This document shows positions 1 to 9,277 of a stretch of DNA of 64,000 nucleotides, in pieces. The notes under the pieces are model-generated. The model worked only from the letters and a program-made list of their open reading frames with translations, did not search any database and was not told the DNA's origin. This stretch comes from Idiomarina aminovorans (GTDB taxonomy: Bacteria; Pseudomonadota; Gammaproteobacteria; Enterobacterales; Alteromonadaceae): contig NZ_JAKNDA010000006.1 in assembly GCF_023155095.1 (NCBI RefSeq), positions 62,001 through 126,000 on the forward strand, read 5' to 3'. The first letter of the stretch is position 1. Every line of letters starts with the position of its first letter. A program made the translations under genes and the position numbers.

Positions 1-61
1 CTCAAACTCATGTGGTAAATTCAGTACATAAAATAAACAAAGACACACAAGGAAAGATGCT

Positions 62-1066
62 TTGGATATTAGAATGACAAAGGAGGACTTCTTGGCTCAA
101 GTTAAAAGTGAGCTAACTGATGTCCAATTTAAGGGTGTAACACTTGGCATTGACTGCCTAATTGAGAATGAAGCCTCGTCAGAAAATTTACCAATCGTTG
201 TGGTGGGTTACGAAGATCGAGATAGGGAGCAAGCACTGAACTTCCTAATCAAATTCTTCCGAGAGGCATACCCTAATGCTCCTAAACAATCATCGTTTAT
301 CGAGCCTCTAATGACCGCCGGTACGTGTGAAAAGGATGCGCTGTTATCTTTAATTAATAGTATGCGCTCTCGCGGACGTTTATTGTTTTACTGGGCGGAT
401 AGCACTAACTGGTTCAAGTTATTACCATCAGGCTTATTTCACGTTATCCAAATAGAGAGGAATAGCGCGCGCAGAGGAAAAAACGAGCAAGGCGAGAAAC
501 TTTTCGAATCAATCGATAAAACCTACAGTGATGCCGGAGATGACTTATCTCGTGAAATTTTTGGATTAATAAATTTCGATAGCGAAAACTCTCTGAATGG
601 AGACTTCAACGCTCATTACCTCCTTTATGAGGAGGCAAGTAGCAAAATAATCCGCCCTATCCCAGCGCCTCTAACTCTTCACTTTGATGAAATAATTACT
701 ATCAACTCTCCTTTGTGGCAGAAGCAGGCTTGCGTTGCATTACGCCGTTATCAGGCAAAGGAATGTAATGACGGTTTTCACTGGGATGAATCTGATGAAG
801 GCTGGCAGAATACGGTTATACACCCTGTCCTTGATGAAATTAGACTTTGCGATGGTAAAGGGGTTCGAGAGTGTTTAATCGGGCAAGTAACTATGGAGCT
901 CTCACCCGACGAGACGTACTACTTATCAACTGTTTGGTTGCACCCTTTTTACAGGCGTCGAGGTAAGTTAAGAAACTTGTGGCCGGAGTTAAAAGAGAAG
1001 TATGGAGACTTTGAAGTAGAGCAGCCAAACGACAACATGAGTGCTTTTTTGGCATCAATTTCTTGA
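62..1066 (+). CDS. GNAT-like C-terminal domain protein, function unknown
   Basis: A 334-residue protein. I do not recognise the first 200 residues. The last 100 look like a GNAT acyltransferase fold: a strand leads into HPFYRRRGKLRNLW, which resembles the acetyl-CoA loop (V-x4-R-x-x-G). The TTG at 62 has an AAGGAAAG Shine-Dalgarno at suitable distance; an ATG at 74 in the same frame is the alternative start. The next gene follows after about 45 bp on the same strand, so the two may be co-transcribed. The upstream end of any operon is outside the window. The acyltransferase call is an inference from one motif. Confidence 0.6.
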   Translation: MDIRMTKEDFLAQVKSELTDVQFKGVTLGIDCLIENEASSENLPIVVVGYEDRDREQALNFLIKFFREAYPNAPKQSSFIEPLMTAGTCEKDALLSLINSMRSRGRLLFYWADSTNWFKLLPSGLFHVIQIERNSARRGKNEQGEKLFESIDKTYSDAGDDLSREIFGLINFDSENSLNGDFNAHYLLYEEASSKIIRPIPAPLTLHFDEIITINSPLWQKQACVALRRYQAKECNDGFHWDESDEGWQNTVIHPVLDEIRLCDGKGVRECLIGQVTMELSPDETYYLSTVWLHPFYRRRGKLRNLWPELKEKYGDFEVEQPNDNMSAFLASIS

Positions 1067-1111
1067 GTGATTTTTATATTGCTTCGAAAGTACCGGTAGA
1101 TAGGAGCGTTT

Positions 1112-1933
1112 ATGTATATAGCCAAATGCACAGAAGACGGCGTAAGCTACGCAGCAGTGGACTTCTCCCGACTTCCACATGATGAGATTGCCAGAAAACG
1201 GCGCTTTTTAGTTTGCCTTGGATGTGGTGGCCCAGCTTACTTCATGAAGGCATCGAAAAGTGGCAGGTCGGCATGCTTCGGAGCGCGACCTCACGCGGAA
1301 GGGTGCGATGAGGCAGCGCCTAAATATGAAACAGATCCAGACGGTCGAGGAGAAGATCAAGAGCAATTAAATAACCCAGCAGAACGGATTGTTGTCGACT
1401 TACGCTTCGGCACTGGTAAAAAGCCTGAAGTCAAAGAGAATGACGATTTACGTCCGAATCATGGACGAAGAGGACGTTTCCAACCTGGCGGTGCTAGACC
1501 AAATGCTGAAACACACAGGCGTCTAAGCTCTTTGTTGCGACATCTGATGGAAATAGAGGGCTTCAGTCAGTCAAAACAAATCCTCGATATTGATGAGTAT
1601 GGGGAGTTCGTAGCTAAAGATTTTTTCATCCCCCTTCTCGACGCTAGTGAGGAGCACTCGGGGCTTTTCCGGGGATACTGGGGAATGTTAACCGATGCTC
1701 AACTCGATTCTGATAATACACTTTGGCTGAATAGCCGAGGGAGGCACAACATAAGTTTCTGTATCGACTCGCAGTCAGCTTCCGAGCTTTTTAATCGGTA
1801 TGGAATTCAAGACGAGGAAGAGCTGTCTGGTGCCTATATACTGGCAATGGGCAAAGTGAGAGTCTCAGCAAACGGAAAAATTTACTGCCCTCTTGATGAA
1901 GAGCAACTATACACACTAAGGCTTGTACGGTGA
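1112..1933 (+). CDS. Cys-rich hypothetical protein with possible zinc site
   Basis: A 273-residue protein with AGGAG upstream of the ATG. Residues 35-65 carry C35-x2-C38, then C55, H61 and C65, an arrangement suited to binding zinc and loosely like the N-terminal zinc ribbon of CoiA-type proteins. Residues 70-130 are charged and probably disordered. The C-terminal half is a compact mixed fold I cannot assign. It lies just after the GNAT-like gene and before a PD-(D/E)XK-like gene, so a nucleic-acid role is possible but not shown. Confidence 0.65.
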   Translation: MYIAKCTEDGVSYAAVDFSRLPHDEIARKRRFLVCLGCGGPAYFMKASKSGRSACFGARPHAEGCDEAAPKYETDPDGRGEDQEQLNNPAERIVVDLRFGTGKKPEVKENDDLRPNHGRRGRFQPGGARPNAETHRRLSSLLRHLMEIEGFSQSKQILDIDEYGEFVAKDFFIPLLDASEEHSGLFRGYWGMLTDAQLDSDNTLWLNSRGRHNISFCIDSQSASELFNRYGIQDEEELSGAYILAMGKVRVSANGKIYCPLDEEQLYTLRLVR

Positions 1934-2061
1934 CTCGGAAGCTTGTATCAATAAAAGTCATCTTATTTATCAAATCCATTTGATCACATTCGAGAAGATA
2001 TAGTGATTAACAAAGTTGTGGAGTGCAACAGCACCCCACAACTTTCTGAGTAAAAGGTAAA

Positions 2062-2190
2062 TCACTTACCTTTCGCATTGCCTCGGTTCCCACCTAACAC
2101 CTTGCCAGGATTTGTCGACAGCCAGTTTCCACCTGGTCCTGGATGAGTAGATGGACCGCGACCGCCTGATTTTCCGTTGCTTTTAGCCAT
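2062..2190 (-). CDS. Tiny Gly/Asn-rich basic protein
   Basis: A 42-residue reading frame starting at ATG 2190, with AAGGAGAAAGATT immediately upstream as a strong ribosome binding site. The peptide begins MAKSNGKSGGRGP, contains PGPGGNW and ends in a basic Gly/Asn/Lys tail. No hydrophobic segment is present. The strong Shine-Dalgarno and low-complexity but ordered composition favour a real gene; similar short Gly-rich proteins occur in many proteobacteria without known function. It runs opposite to its neighbours and has its own non-coding flanks on both sides. Confidence 0.6.
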   Translation of the reverse strand: MAKSNGKSGGRGPSTHPGPGGNWLSTNPGKVLGGNRGNAKGK

Positions 2191-2357
2191 AATCTTTCTC
2201 CTTGATTGTTAAATTTGGAAGCCAGCGAGCGAGCCTAAAGCCCTATCAGCTGGTAAAGTTAAGATAGTTAAACGGAGGAGTCCCGTCATTGGGCTTTTTG
2301 GCGACGTTGATTTAGTAACTTGAGTTTAAGCCGCCTACTAATACAGAGGAAATAGTA

Positions 2358-3551
2358 ATGGTCCCTAAAGATTTGGAGCCAATTATTCTTAGCGAATTGG
2401 TTGGTGTTTGGGCATATGTAGATCCCGAATCAGCAACCTCTACTGTTGTCATAAAAGCGGCTGGTACCGCAGCAAAATCTATGGCTAAAGGAGCAGAGGT
2501 TAAGCTCTACCTAGGTGTTGCCGGTAAAAAAGAGCTGTTTGTTGGTGGTGGCCTACAAATCTATGACACCCAAGATAACCCGTTAATCCTCCCGATCTTT
2601 GCGAGAACTGAATCTGAAGTTATTGGCTGGCGAAATATTGCAAATGAAAGAAGTTTCCGAGTAATTATCATGGATGAATTCGATGCTCCAGTTCTTCGTG
2701 GAACCGGATACTTAAATAAGGTGAATCATACGCTCACCAAAGTATTAGCTACTGCTTCCTGGATATCTAATGCAAAGTTATTAGATCCTTTTATTGAATC
2801 AATCTGGCACGCAATTGATCCACGCTATATCCCAACTAACTCAATAGCAGCGCACGTGCATGATGTGGAACTACAACTAGACCTGAAGCAGACATTGATT
2901 ATTTCAGCTTCTGAAAGCGGGACATTTCAATATGACCTCAGTGACATGCATGAGGGCGCAACTCAGGAAAACCATCTACATCAGCAGCTATATTTACTCT
3001 TCGGTAACAACGTATTCCTATCCCCCCAAATTGAACGAGGAAAAAAGATAAGGGAACTTACGGACGTACTTGTCGTATCGTCAAAATCAACTCTATTTTT
3101 TGAATCGAAGGCGTTGTGCTTAAACGATTCAAAAGGTGACTCATGTTATGAGCGGCGAGTAGGTAAAGTGATTAGCCATGCTGAGAAAGCAATAGGTCAG
3201 CTGGAAGGCGCAGTAAAAAGTTACCGTAAGCCAGAATACAGAGTAATGGACAGCGCAGGCATTGAGTTACCTCGCTCAGATTCACCAAATCAAACCGCTA
3301 TTGTGGTTATTTCAGAGTTTGTGCCGCATGATAACTGGAAAATAATTTTAGAACTTATTCGCAACACTTACCTGAAATCTGATGTTCGAATCGTTGTTGT
3401 CGATCTTGCAGAATTAATGCGGTTGATAAAAATGAGTAGTTATCGAAATATTAATTTAGGTATTTTATTAAATCAACGGTTCATAGCGAGCTTGGAGAGC
3501 GAAACTTTAGACATTCGCAGCGAGGATTCATCCCTGCCATTTAATTTATAG
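2358..3551 (+). CDS. PD-(D/E)XK nuclease-like protein
   Basis: A 397-residue protein with a good Shine-Dalgarno (AGAGGAAA). The region around residues 225-255 reads ELTDVLVV...LFFESKAL, giving D236-x12-E249-S-K251, the signature of PD-(D/E)XK nucleases, with hydrophobic strands on each side. The first 200 residues are an unassigned mixed fold and the last 80 are alternating strands and helices. Nucleases of this fold act in restriction, repair and defence; the substrate here is unknown. It stands alone between non-coding gaps. The motif is seen directly, the activity is inferred. Confidence 0.6.
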   Translation: MVPKDLEPIILSELVGVWAYVDPESATSTVVIKAAGTAAKSMAKGAEVKLYLGVAGKKELFVGGGLQIYDTQDNPLILPIFARTESEVIGWRNIANERSFRVIIMDEFDAPVLRGTGYLNKVNHTLTKVLATASWISNAKLLDPFIESIWHAIDPRYIPTNSIAAHVHDVELQLDLKQTLIISASESGTFQYDLSDMHEGATQENHLHQQLYLLFGNNVFLSPQIERGKKIRELTDVLVVSSKSTLFFESKALCLNDSKGDSCYERRVGKVISHAEKAIGQLEGAVKSYRKPEYRVMDSAGIELPRSDSPNQTAIVVISEFVPHDNWKIILELIRNTYLKSDVRIVVVDLAELMRLIKMSSYRNINLGILLNQRFIASLESETLDIRSEDSSLPFNL

Positions 3552-3710
3552 CAGTTCCTGACTTCAACTATTAACTGCAACGCCCCAAATTTACTACTTA
3601 GGCTATCATAAACCTTAATTTTAGGTTATTGCCTGAAAAAACTGATGCAATTATTGACGGCTACGCGCAATTGATACTATAAATAACTTAAATAATTAAA
3701 AAAAACATTC

Positions 3711-5330
3711 ATGAATCACGCTATTTCAACTCGTATCACCGCCTTGGCTCTAATTTCATCGTGCTTTTCTGCATCTGCGCTTAGCTCTGATGTGCTTGTC
3801 TCAGCAGATTTTAACGTGGGACAAGGCTTTAATTACCTAATCGACAATAATTGTTATGTCGTCACGCCCAAGCATGTCATGGGCGACGCTCAGTCTGCCA
3901 ACATCATGTTACCGACCCGGCAGTATCAAACCGCGGAACTTGAACATTTTTTTGCGGTTGATATAGCTTTGCTCAAAGCAACGACTTCCGCAGCACAGTG
4001 CAATACCAATAGTTTTCTGCAAATCAGTGATTTGCAGAAACTATTGCAGGTATACCAAGAAGGAGTACTAAAAACGCGCCTCGCCGATGGTAGCGTACTG
4101 CAAACGAAGGTAGTAATTAATGCCGTCGATGACAGCGAGTTTCTCGCAATCAAACCAGAGCGTAACGACGAGACATTAAAGCAAGGCTATAGCGGCAGTA
4201 TTTTATTTGTGGCCGAGCAAGCAGCCGGCGTTCTACTTGAGGTCGATGACGAAGGTGGTATTGTATATCGTGCGGATGCACTAACAACCGCGTTACATGA
4301 CTACTTCGATCTAAGCGTACCGGACACTTCGGCGTCAGAACCAACAGATACGGCTGCTGCGAATGATGATGAAACTACCACAAACTCGCATCTAACTGGG
4401 CGCTTAGCTACCAATCAGATCAAAGATTATCGAATACAAATGCTTGGCAATAGTCCGGTCGAGTTTATCATAAAGCATACAGAATCTGATTCAATGAGGT
4501 TCGCTATTCAGATTTTGGATAAGCGCGAAAACGAACTTTTGGATCATAAGTTTTGGAACACAAATGACTACAAATTTGCCTTCACACCACCTAATGATGA
4601 CGAGTTTATTGTGCGCATCCGTGGTTTACAGGACTTCGGTGAATTTGACATCAAAATGAATGATTATGCCTTTGATGCAGAGTTACGCGGCGCAGGAAAT
4701 CAAATTACGGTACCAGGTCAGATTGCTCCGAAAATTGCACTCAACGCGGTTTCCGAATATCGACTTAATGGCGAGCAAAACAGTCCAATTGAATTCACTT
4801 TACATGAAATCGCAGCCGATGAATTCAGGTATAGTATTCGTATTATCGATAGCGCAGGCACCACACTGCAAAATTACAATTTCTGGTCAGACCGTGACTA
4901 CAACTACACCTTCACACCACTCTCCTCAGGTGAATATTTGGTTCGTGTAGTCGGCCTGCAACATTACGGACAGACACAAATTAACATCAACCAATGGACT
5001 ACTAATGCGGAATTGCTGAGCAGACAAAACGTGGTTTCTACAGGTGATTTGGTTTCCGCTAAACTGGCCGAAGATGCTGTTGCGGAATACCGCATGATGA
5101 TGACTGCCAATGCCCCCATCGACTTTAAACTCGATGCTGTCGCACCGGAAATGAGATTTCGGTTGGAAATTTTCGATGAAACCGGTGATAAAAAGTATTC
5201 CGAGGAGTTTTGGACCAGCCGTAATAATCGCTTTGTGTTTACTCCACTGTCATCAGACGTACACTTGATTCGCCTAACTGGATTACAAAATCATGGCACC
5301 TTTAACTTCAAGCTATTTGGCTACGATTAA
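3711..5330 (+). CDS. Secreted trypsin-like serine protease with three C-terminal repeats
   Basis: A 539-residue protein with a Sec signal peptide (cleavage probably near residue 25). A chymotrypsin-fold domain follows: H55 in TPKHVMGD, D84 in VDIALLK and S161 in GYSGS match the triad of HtrA/trypsin-like enzymes. A short Thr/Asp-rich linker near residue 215 leads to three repeats of about 100 residues, each with an FW-(T/S)-x-x-(D/R) stretch, then FTP, then RxxGLQ, resembling bacterial pre-peptidase-type beta domains. It is the first of three overlapping genes, so its target may be the partner envelope proteins. No PDZ domain is present, unlike HtrA/DegP. Confidence 0.75.
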   Translation: MNHAISTRITALALISSCFSASALSSDVLVSADFNVGQGFNYLIDNNCYVVTPKHVMGDAQSANIMLPTRQYQTAELEHFFAVDIALLKATTSAAQCNTNSFLQISDLQKLLQVYQEGVLKTRLADGSVLQTKVVINAVDDSEFLAIKPERNDETLKQGYSGSILFVAEQAAGVLLEVDDEGGIVYRADALTTALHDYFDLSVPDTSASEPTDTAAANDDETTTNSHLTGRLATNQIKDYRIQMLGNSPVEFIIKHTESDSMRFAIQILDKRENELLDHKFWNTNDYKFAFTPPNDDEFIVRIRGLQDFGEFDIKMNDYAFDAELRGAGNQITVPGQIAPKIALNAVSEYRLNGEQNSPIEFTLHEIAADEFRYSIRIIDSAGTTLQNYNFWSDRDYNYTFTPLSSGEYLVRVVGLQHYGQTQININQWTTNAELLSRQNVVSTGDLVSAKLAEDAVAEYRMMMTANAPIDFKLDAVAPEMRFRLEIFDETGDKKYSEEFWTSRNNRFVFTPLSSDVHLIRLTGLQNHGTFNFKLFGYD

Positions 5331-5979
5331 ACCTTTATTGGTTGCTACGTTGGCACTGTTCGCATTAAGCTCACAGGCCAACCAAGTTAATGGTTTTACA
5401 GAATCATATAGCGATACGGTAAAAGTTTCGGGGCAATTTTTAAAAGGTTTACAGTATGCAGACGCCCAATTCGAAACCACGCCGCATATCTATTTCCCTC
5501 GCGCATACTCGGGCACTATTTGTGTGTTTGTCAGCAGTGCTGATGGCCGCTATAAGTCGCAATACCAATACAGTTTCGCCGAACCCGTTGAAGGCTTGAT
5601 CGCCATTTCATTTCCAACTCAGTATAAGGAAGAGCTAAGTGCTTTTACTTCAAACGAGTTGGGATTGCTTGCCACCGTACAAGACGACTGCAAACAAACG
5701 AACGGACGTTATCTGGTGAGTGCCTGGGGCAAACCCAAATCCTTGAACAGTATATCTATATTTATTCGCAGCAATGCGCGCCGCGATATTGCTGTTCCCC
5801 GTGCGACACAGGCTTCACCAAATCCAGTCAAATGCCAAGATCTAAACAGTAGTTACCGCGTCTCGTACGACAAAGAGTGCATCATTACCAATGTGAGCGC
5901 TGATGCCCTTCAGCAGGTCGTTATCAAACGCCGGAACTTACGTGCCATTCCTGACGAATTGATTGAGTTTTACCGATGA
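5293..5979 (+). CDS. Secreted periplasmic protein of protease module
   Basis: A 228-residue protein. The hydrophobic stretch LLVATLALFALSSQA reads as a signal peptide. The ATG at 5293 lies inside the end of the protease gene and has a poor ribosome site; the TTG at 5338 is the alternative start and would give a more usual signal peptide length. Four cysteines in the mature part suit periplasmic disulfides. I recognise no family. Overlap with both neighbours suggests translational coupling and joint function with the protease and the membrane protein. Confidence 0.6.
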   Translation: MAPLTSSYLATIKPLLVATLALFALSSQANQVNGFTESYSDTVKVSGQFLKGLQYADAQFETTPHIYFPRAYSGTICVFVSSADGRYKSQYQYSFAEPVEGLIAISFPTQYKEELSAFTSNELGLLATVQDDCKQTNGRYLVSAWGKPKSLNSISIFIRSNARRDIAVPRATQASPNPVKCQDLNSSYRVSYDKECIITNVSADALQQVVIKRRNLRAIPDELIEFYR

Positions 5980-6923
5980 GTGAGCAATGGATACGCCGTT
6001 TTTTCCGAAAAGCGTCAAAAGCCTTGTTGGGGATTTTTTTAACCAATGAGGATTTACCCTATACCGCAACAGAGTTTCGTGACCGTATTTCACACAGCCG
6101 GTTTCGTATTCTGATTCACGCCTTAGTTGGCATTTTTTGGCTGCTACTCGCTTATATTATTTTTATTTCAGTGCGTTTCCTCGCAACACCCGACACCCTA
6201 TATAACGTCAACGCAACCTCTGAAATTATTACGATCAATTCATATAAAGATAGTGCTTTTATGCCTTGGAAGCTAGAATCCGCCACCCGCTATTCTGAGT
6301 GCGGTACCGATACCTCAGCGGTCAGCGGTACGCTCGAAATCGCGCGTGAAACCACTTTGTATCTAGAACGGGTGGGGACGGGTTCGTTATGGATAACATT
6401 GAGTTCTGATACTCTCGCCCCAGCAGGTGAACTTCTCAATACTGCAGGGGAACGCGTTGAATTAAGTGATTGTGAAGCCTTTGAGCTACCGGTTTCTGAT
6501 ATTAATAGCTACACCTTGCCGATTGACGGTGTTATGACATTAGGCGGCGAAGTAAAAGAAGCTTCAACTCGCGAACCTATTTTACATAGTGGCTCCGTAG
6601 CAATTTCTGATAAGGGTGCATTGTCGCGCCAATACTATCAAACTGATCCTTACCCGCTTGAACTTGGGGATAAGTTTTATATCAAAGAGCCATCAGTGCA
6701 AAGTTCAGGATTTATCTATGTCGATAGTTCCCCAGGTATTAAAGCCACTTATAGTGGGAAAGGTGACATTGGTGTTATTCAACGCTACAAATCCGAAGAT
6801 GTAGTTTTAAGAAACAGTATTTGGACTAAGCTTGCTAATGATGAAACCTTGATAGTTTTATGGGTGTTTTTAGTCGCCGCATTTTCATTCTTAAAATACA
6901 TTATGCGCGTAAATATCGAATAG
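5976..6923 (+). CDS. Two-TM membrane protein of protease module
   Basis: A 315-residue protein overlapping the preceding stop by ATGA. A basic cytoplasmic N-terminus is followed by one membrane segment near residues 45-68, an extracytoplasmic domain of about 210 residues with two cysteines, and a second segment close to the C-terminus. The topology places most of the protein on the same side as the secreted protease and its partner, so it may anchor or sense for them. No known family is recognised. Confidence 0.65.
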   Translation: MSEQWIRRFFRKASKALLGIFLTNEDLPYTATEFRDRISHSRFRILIHALVGIFWLLLAYIIFISVRFLATPDTLYNVNATSEIITINSYKDSAFMPWKLESATRYSECGTDTSAVSGTLEIARETTLYLERVGTGSLWITLSSDTLAPAGELLNTAGERVELSDCEAFELPVSDINSYTLPIDGVMTLGGEVKEASTREPILHSGSVAISDKGALSRQYYQTDPYPLELGDKFYIKEPSVQSSGFIYVDSSPGIKATYSGKGDIGVIQRYKSEDVVLRNSIWTKLANDETLIVLWVFLVAAFSFLKYIMRVNIE

Positions 6924-7360
6924 TTCATTCAGATCATGTAATTGCAAGCTTGGAATACTGACCTAAAGTTACAGCCACCCGAAGAAGAAACACCTTTTAC
7001 CTTTCTGGCTCTTTGACTAAGGTTATCAGTGAACTTTCCCATTTGGCAGCCCCTCGCTTCCGATTACTTTTAATTTGTTAAAACAGTAAGAACCTCATGT
7101 CGACAATCATTTTAACTTAATACCTGTTTAATTATTAACCACCCTGACAGTCGTTGCCCCCTCAATTGCCCTTAACCTGAAAATTTCAGTGACATTTTTT
7201 TGAAGTGAAAAAACCTTAAAAATAAGGAGAAAAACACCCCAAAAAATCTTTTTCGTTTTTTGCTGCGGCTCACCGGAAATTATTCCCGTTCCGTGGGATA
7301 CGATAATTAATAAGGCCTGTAGGCCGGTTTAATACCCAACGATACGGAAAAGGTGGTGTC
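6924..7360. other. Intergenic region upstream of recombinase module
   Basis: No coding frame with a plausible ribosome site is visible in these 437 bases. The right half is A/T-tract rich, and a small GGCC-TGTA-GGCC hairpin lies at 7314-7325. The final bases hold AAAAGGTGG as ribosome site for the next gene. The left end of the recombinase element could lie here, but I see no clear terminal repeat. Confidence 0.5.
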
Positions 7361-7897
7361 ATGGACAGTAATGACCAACAAGTTATCAAAGCAAAAGTCG
7401 AGCAAATAGTTATCCATCCATTTGCGCAACCTGCATATGAGTGTGACCTTGATTTGCGTCGCCAATGTATACAGCATTCAGCCGCTTTATCACTGTCGTC
7501 ACCGTTTCCCTTCGAGTACCCGAAAGTCGTTAACATAGATGGGGGCTTTCAGGTTATATCAGGTTGGTCGCAGCTTTTGTATCCGAGCACTGACATGCCT
7601 GAAGTGTTACAGGTGGTATGTATCTCTCATGCCAATGATGATGAAGTATCAGATATCGCTTGGCAGTATCTTATCGCAAGGCTCCTCAATCAAATAGACC
7701 ACGCAACATTCTGCGCACAACTGAGCCAAGTTCTCGAGCGAAGCTCTCTCTCCCATACCGATATCGAAGCATTAACCGGTGTATCAGCGAGAACGCTTTT
7801 TGCGATTGCCCGGAAACTCTCTCAAACAAGCCTCAGCACATCAAAACGACAAATATCGCGGCTAGAACAAAGCACTGATGAAGGAGTCTGGTTATGA
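7361..7897 (+). CDS. ParB-like DNA-binding protein of recombinase module
   Basis: A 178-residue protein with a good ribosome site. Residues 45-95 resemble the ParB/Srx-type nuclease-binding fold: a segment ending in VISGW is followed by VLQVVCI, then an acidic DDEVSD stretch and a helical region. A helix-turn-helix like segment follows (LSHTDIEALTGVSARTLF). It overlaps the next gene by ATGA. ParB-like accessory proteins accompanying large tyrosine recombinases may help bind element ends or control excision; that role is inferred. Confidence 0.6.
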   Translation: MDSNDQQVIKAKVEQIVIHPFAQPAYECDLDLRRQCIQHSAALSLSSPFPFEYPKVVNIDGGFQVISGWSQLLYPSTDMPEVLQVVCISHANDDEVSDIAWQYLIARLLNQIDHATFCAQLSQVLERSSLSHTDIEALTGVSARTLFAIARKLSQTSLSTSKRQISRLEQSTDEGVWL

Positions 7898-9267
7898 TTT
7901 GGCGGAAAAGAAAATATCAGGACACGCACCAGCGGAAGAATCAGAAGCGTACTCAGTCTTCACCCTACCGGCTGACACGACAAACGCTAAACGATCTGAG
8001 TTCATTCTTGTTCGAAAACTCGGATAAATTGCAATATGGCATAGCCTTAGCTTCCTTGGTAACAGGTCGTACGATTTCGTCGCTTGTCGACCTTGATATC
8101 CCCTTCGAGCTTCTAGAGTCGGGCGTGGGGAGGCTGTTTATCCGCTGGCATTACGGTCAGGCGTCGTCACCACTATTTGACAGTGCGGATAGACTCATAA
8201 AAGACAATGCAGCTTATATAGTGCTTCCGCCCTGCATTGCATCCCCCATTGCCAGAGCCCGCGAACGAGCCATCCCAGCTAGTGAGCTTGAAAGTCAATT
8301 TTCACTTCCAGCGTCGCGCAAGCGAGGTCCGTCTGGGCAGCTTATAACACTCAACACGATACAGCACGTTATCGACTATGAGCTCACTAAAGTCGGAATG
8401 ACACGTTTTGAGAGGGACTTTATCGCCGATAATCAAATGAGCGATAACATGCAAAACTTCTACGCTGCGTTTTCGGCCCGACTCCTTCACCAGCGCCACG
8501 CAGATTTCATGGCCTTATTTTTGCCGGAGCATGAAGTTGAAATGTGTAGGCAGCATGCGGCACCCGACAGTTATTTATTTGGCTCTAAAAAAGCATTGTC
8601 TTCCTCAGATGTTCTGTCCATCTATTCAGCTCTTGAGTTAGCTCTCGGAGAAGCACTGAGAAATAGAGACCATATCGCTGCCCACAACATTTATACCCTC
8701 TATGTTGTTAGCACGTTGCAGCTTGCGACGATGCATCGCCCGACGTCAAATGCATTCAGAACGTTGAGTACGTTTTGTAATAACTTCGAGCAGGTCGAGA
8801 TTGTCGACAAGTCCGTTAGTTCGACACGCCTAGTCCCTGTGTGCAAATACGCACAGAAGTTACTGACGGAATACATTGAATATTTGAGGTCCTATCAAGC
8901 GCGCTTTCAATTTATTAATCGCGCTAAATATCACGCTATTGAGGACATGTTATCAGGACGTTCAAACCTCTTTCGCATTCAAACCGCGTCAACATTTTTA
9001 CCCAACATCGAGCACTTACCGGAGGCGCTCGATGATGACGTATTTAATAAGATTAACTGGCATCGCCACACGATGGCCAGCTGGCTCATCATAAACGACG
9101 TCGTTCGAGATGCACTCTCCGTCTTTATGGGTCATCGACAAGCTCTGGACTTGCCAACTAGCGCCCGCTCGACGTTCTGTTATGACCAGCTTCGTTCGAT
9201 AAGCGAGCATATAAACAAGGTACTGCACACACTAGGTTTACCGCACCTGTCACCAGGAAAACGTTAA
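7894..9267 (+). CDS. Tyrosine recombinase-like protein A
   Basis: A 457-residue protein. The C-terminal third fits the catalytic domain of tyrosine recombinases: R282 in MHRPTSNAF, R391-H392 in WHRHTMASW, H414 in FMGHRQ and the likely nucleophile Y430 in TFCYDQL. The first His of the usual H-x-x-R box is Asn (N388). The N-terminal 250 residues would be the core-binding part but are longer than in phage integrases. It overlaps the ParB-like gene by four bases and is ten bases ahead of the second recombinase, so the three form one operon. Confidence 0.7.
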   Translation: MIWRKRKYQDTHQRKNQKRTQSSPYRLTRQTLNDLSSFLFENSDKLQYGIALASLVTGRTISSLVDLDIPFELLESGVGRLFIRWHYGQASSPLFDSADRLIKDNAAYIVLPPCIASPIARARERAIPASELESQFSLPASRKRGPSGQLITLNTIQHVIDYELTKVGMTRFERDFIADNQMSDNMQNFYAAFSARLLHQRHADFMALFLPEHEVEMCRQHAAPDSYLFGSKKALSSSDVLSIYSALELALGEALRNRDHIAAHNIYTLYVVSTLQLATMHRPTSNAFRTLSTFCNNFEQVEIVDKSVSSTRLVPVCKYAQKLLTEYIEYLRSYQARFQFINRAKYHAIEDMLSGRSNLFRIQTASTFLPNIEHLPEALDDDVFNKINWHRHTMASWLIINDVVRDALSVFMGHRQALDLPTSARSTFCYDQLRSISEHINKVLHTLGLPHLSPGKR

Positions 9268-9277
9268 GGAGAACAAA

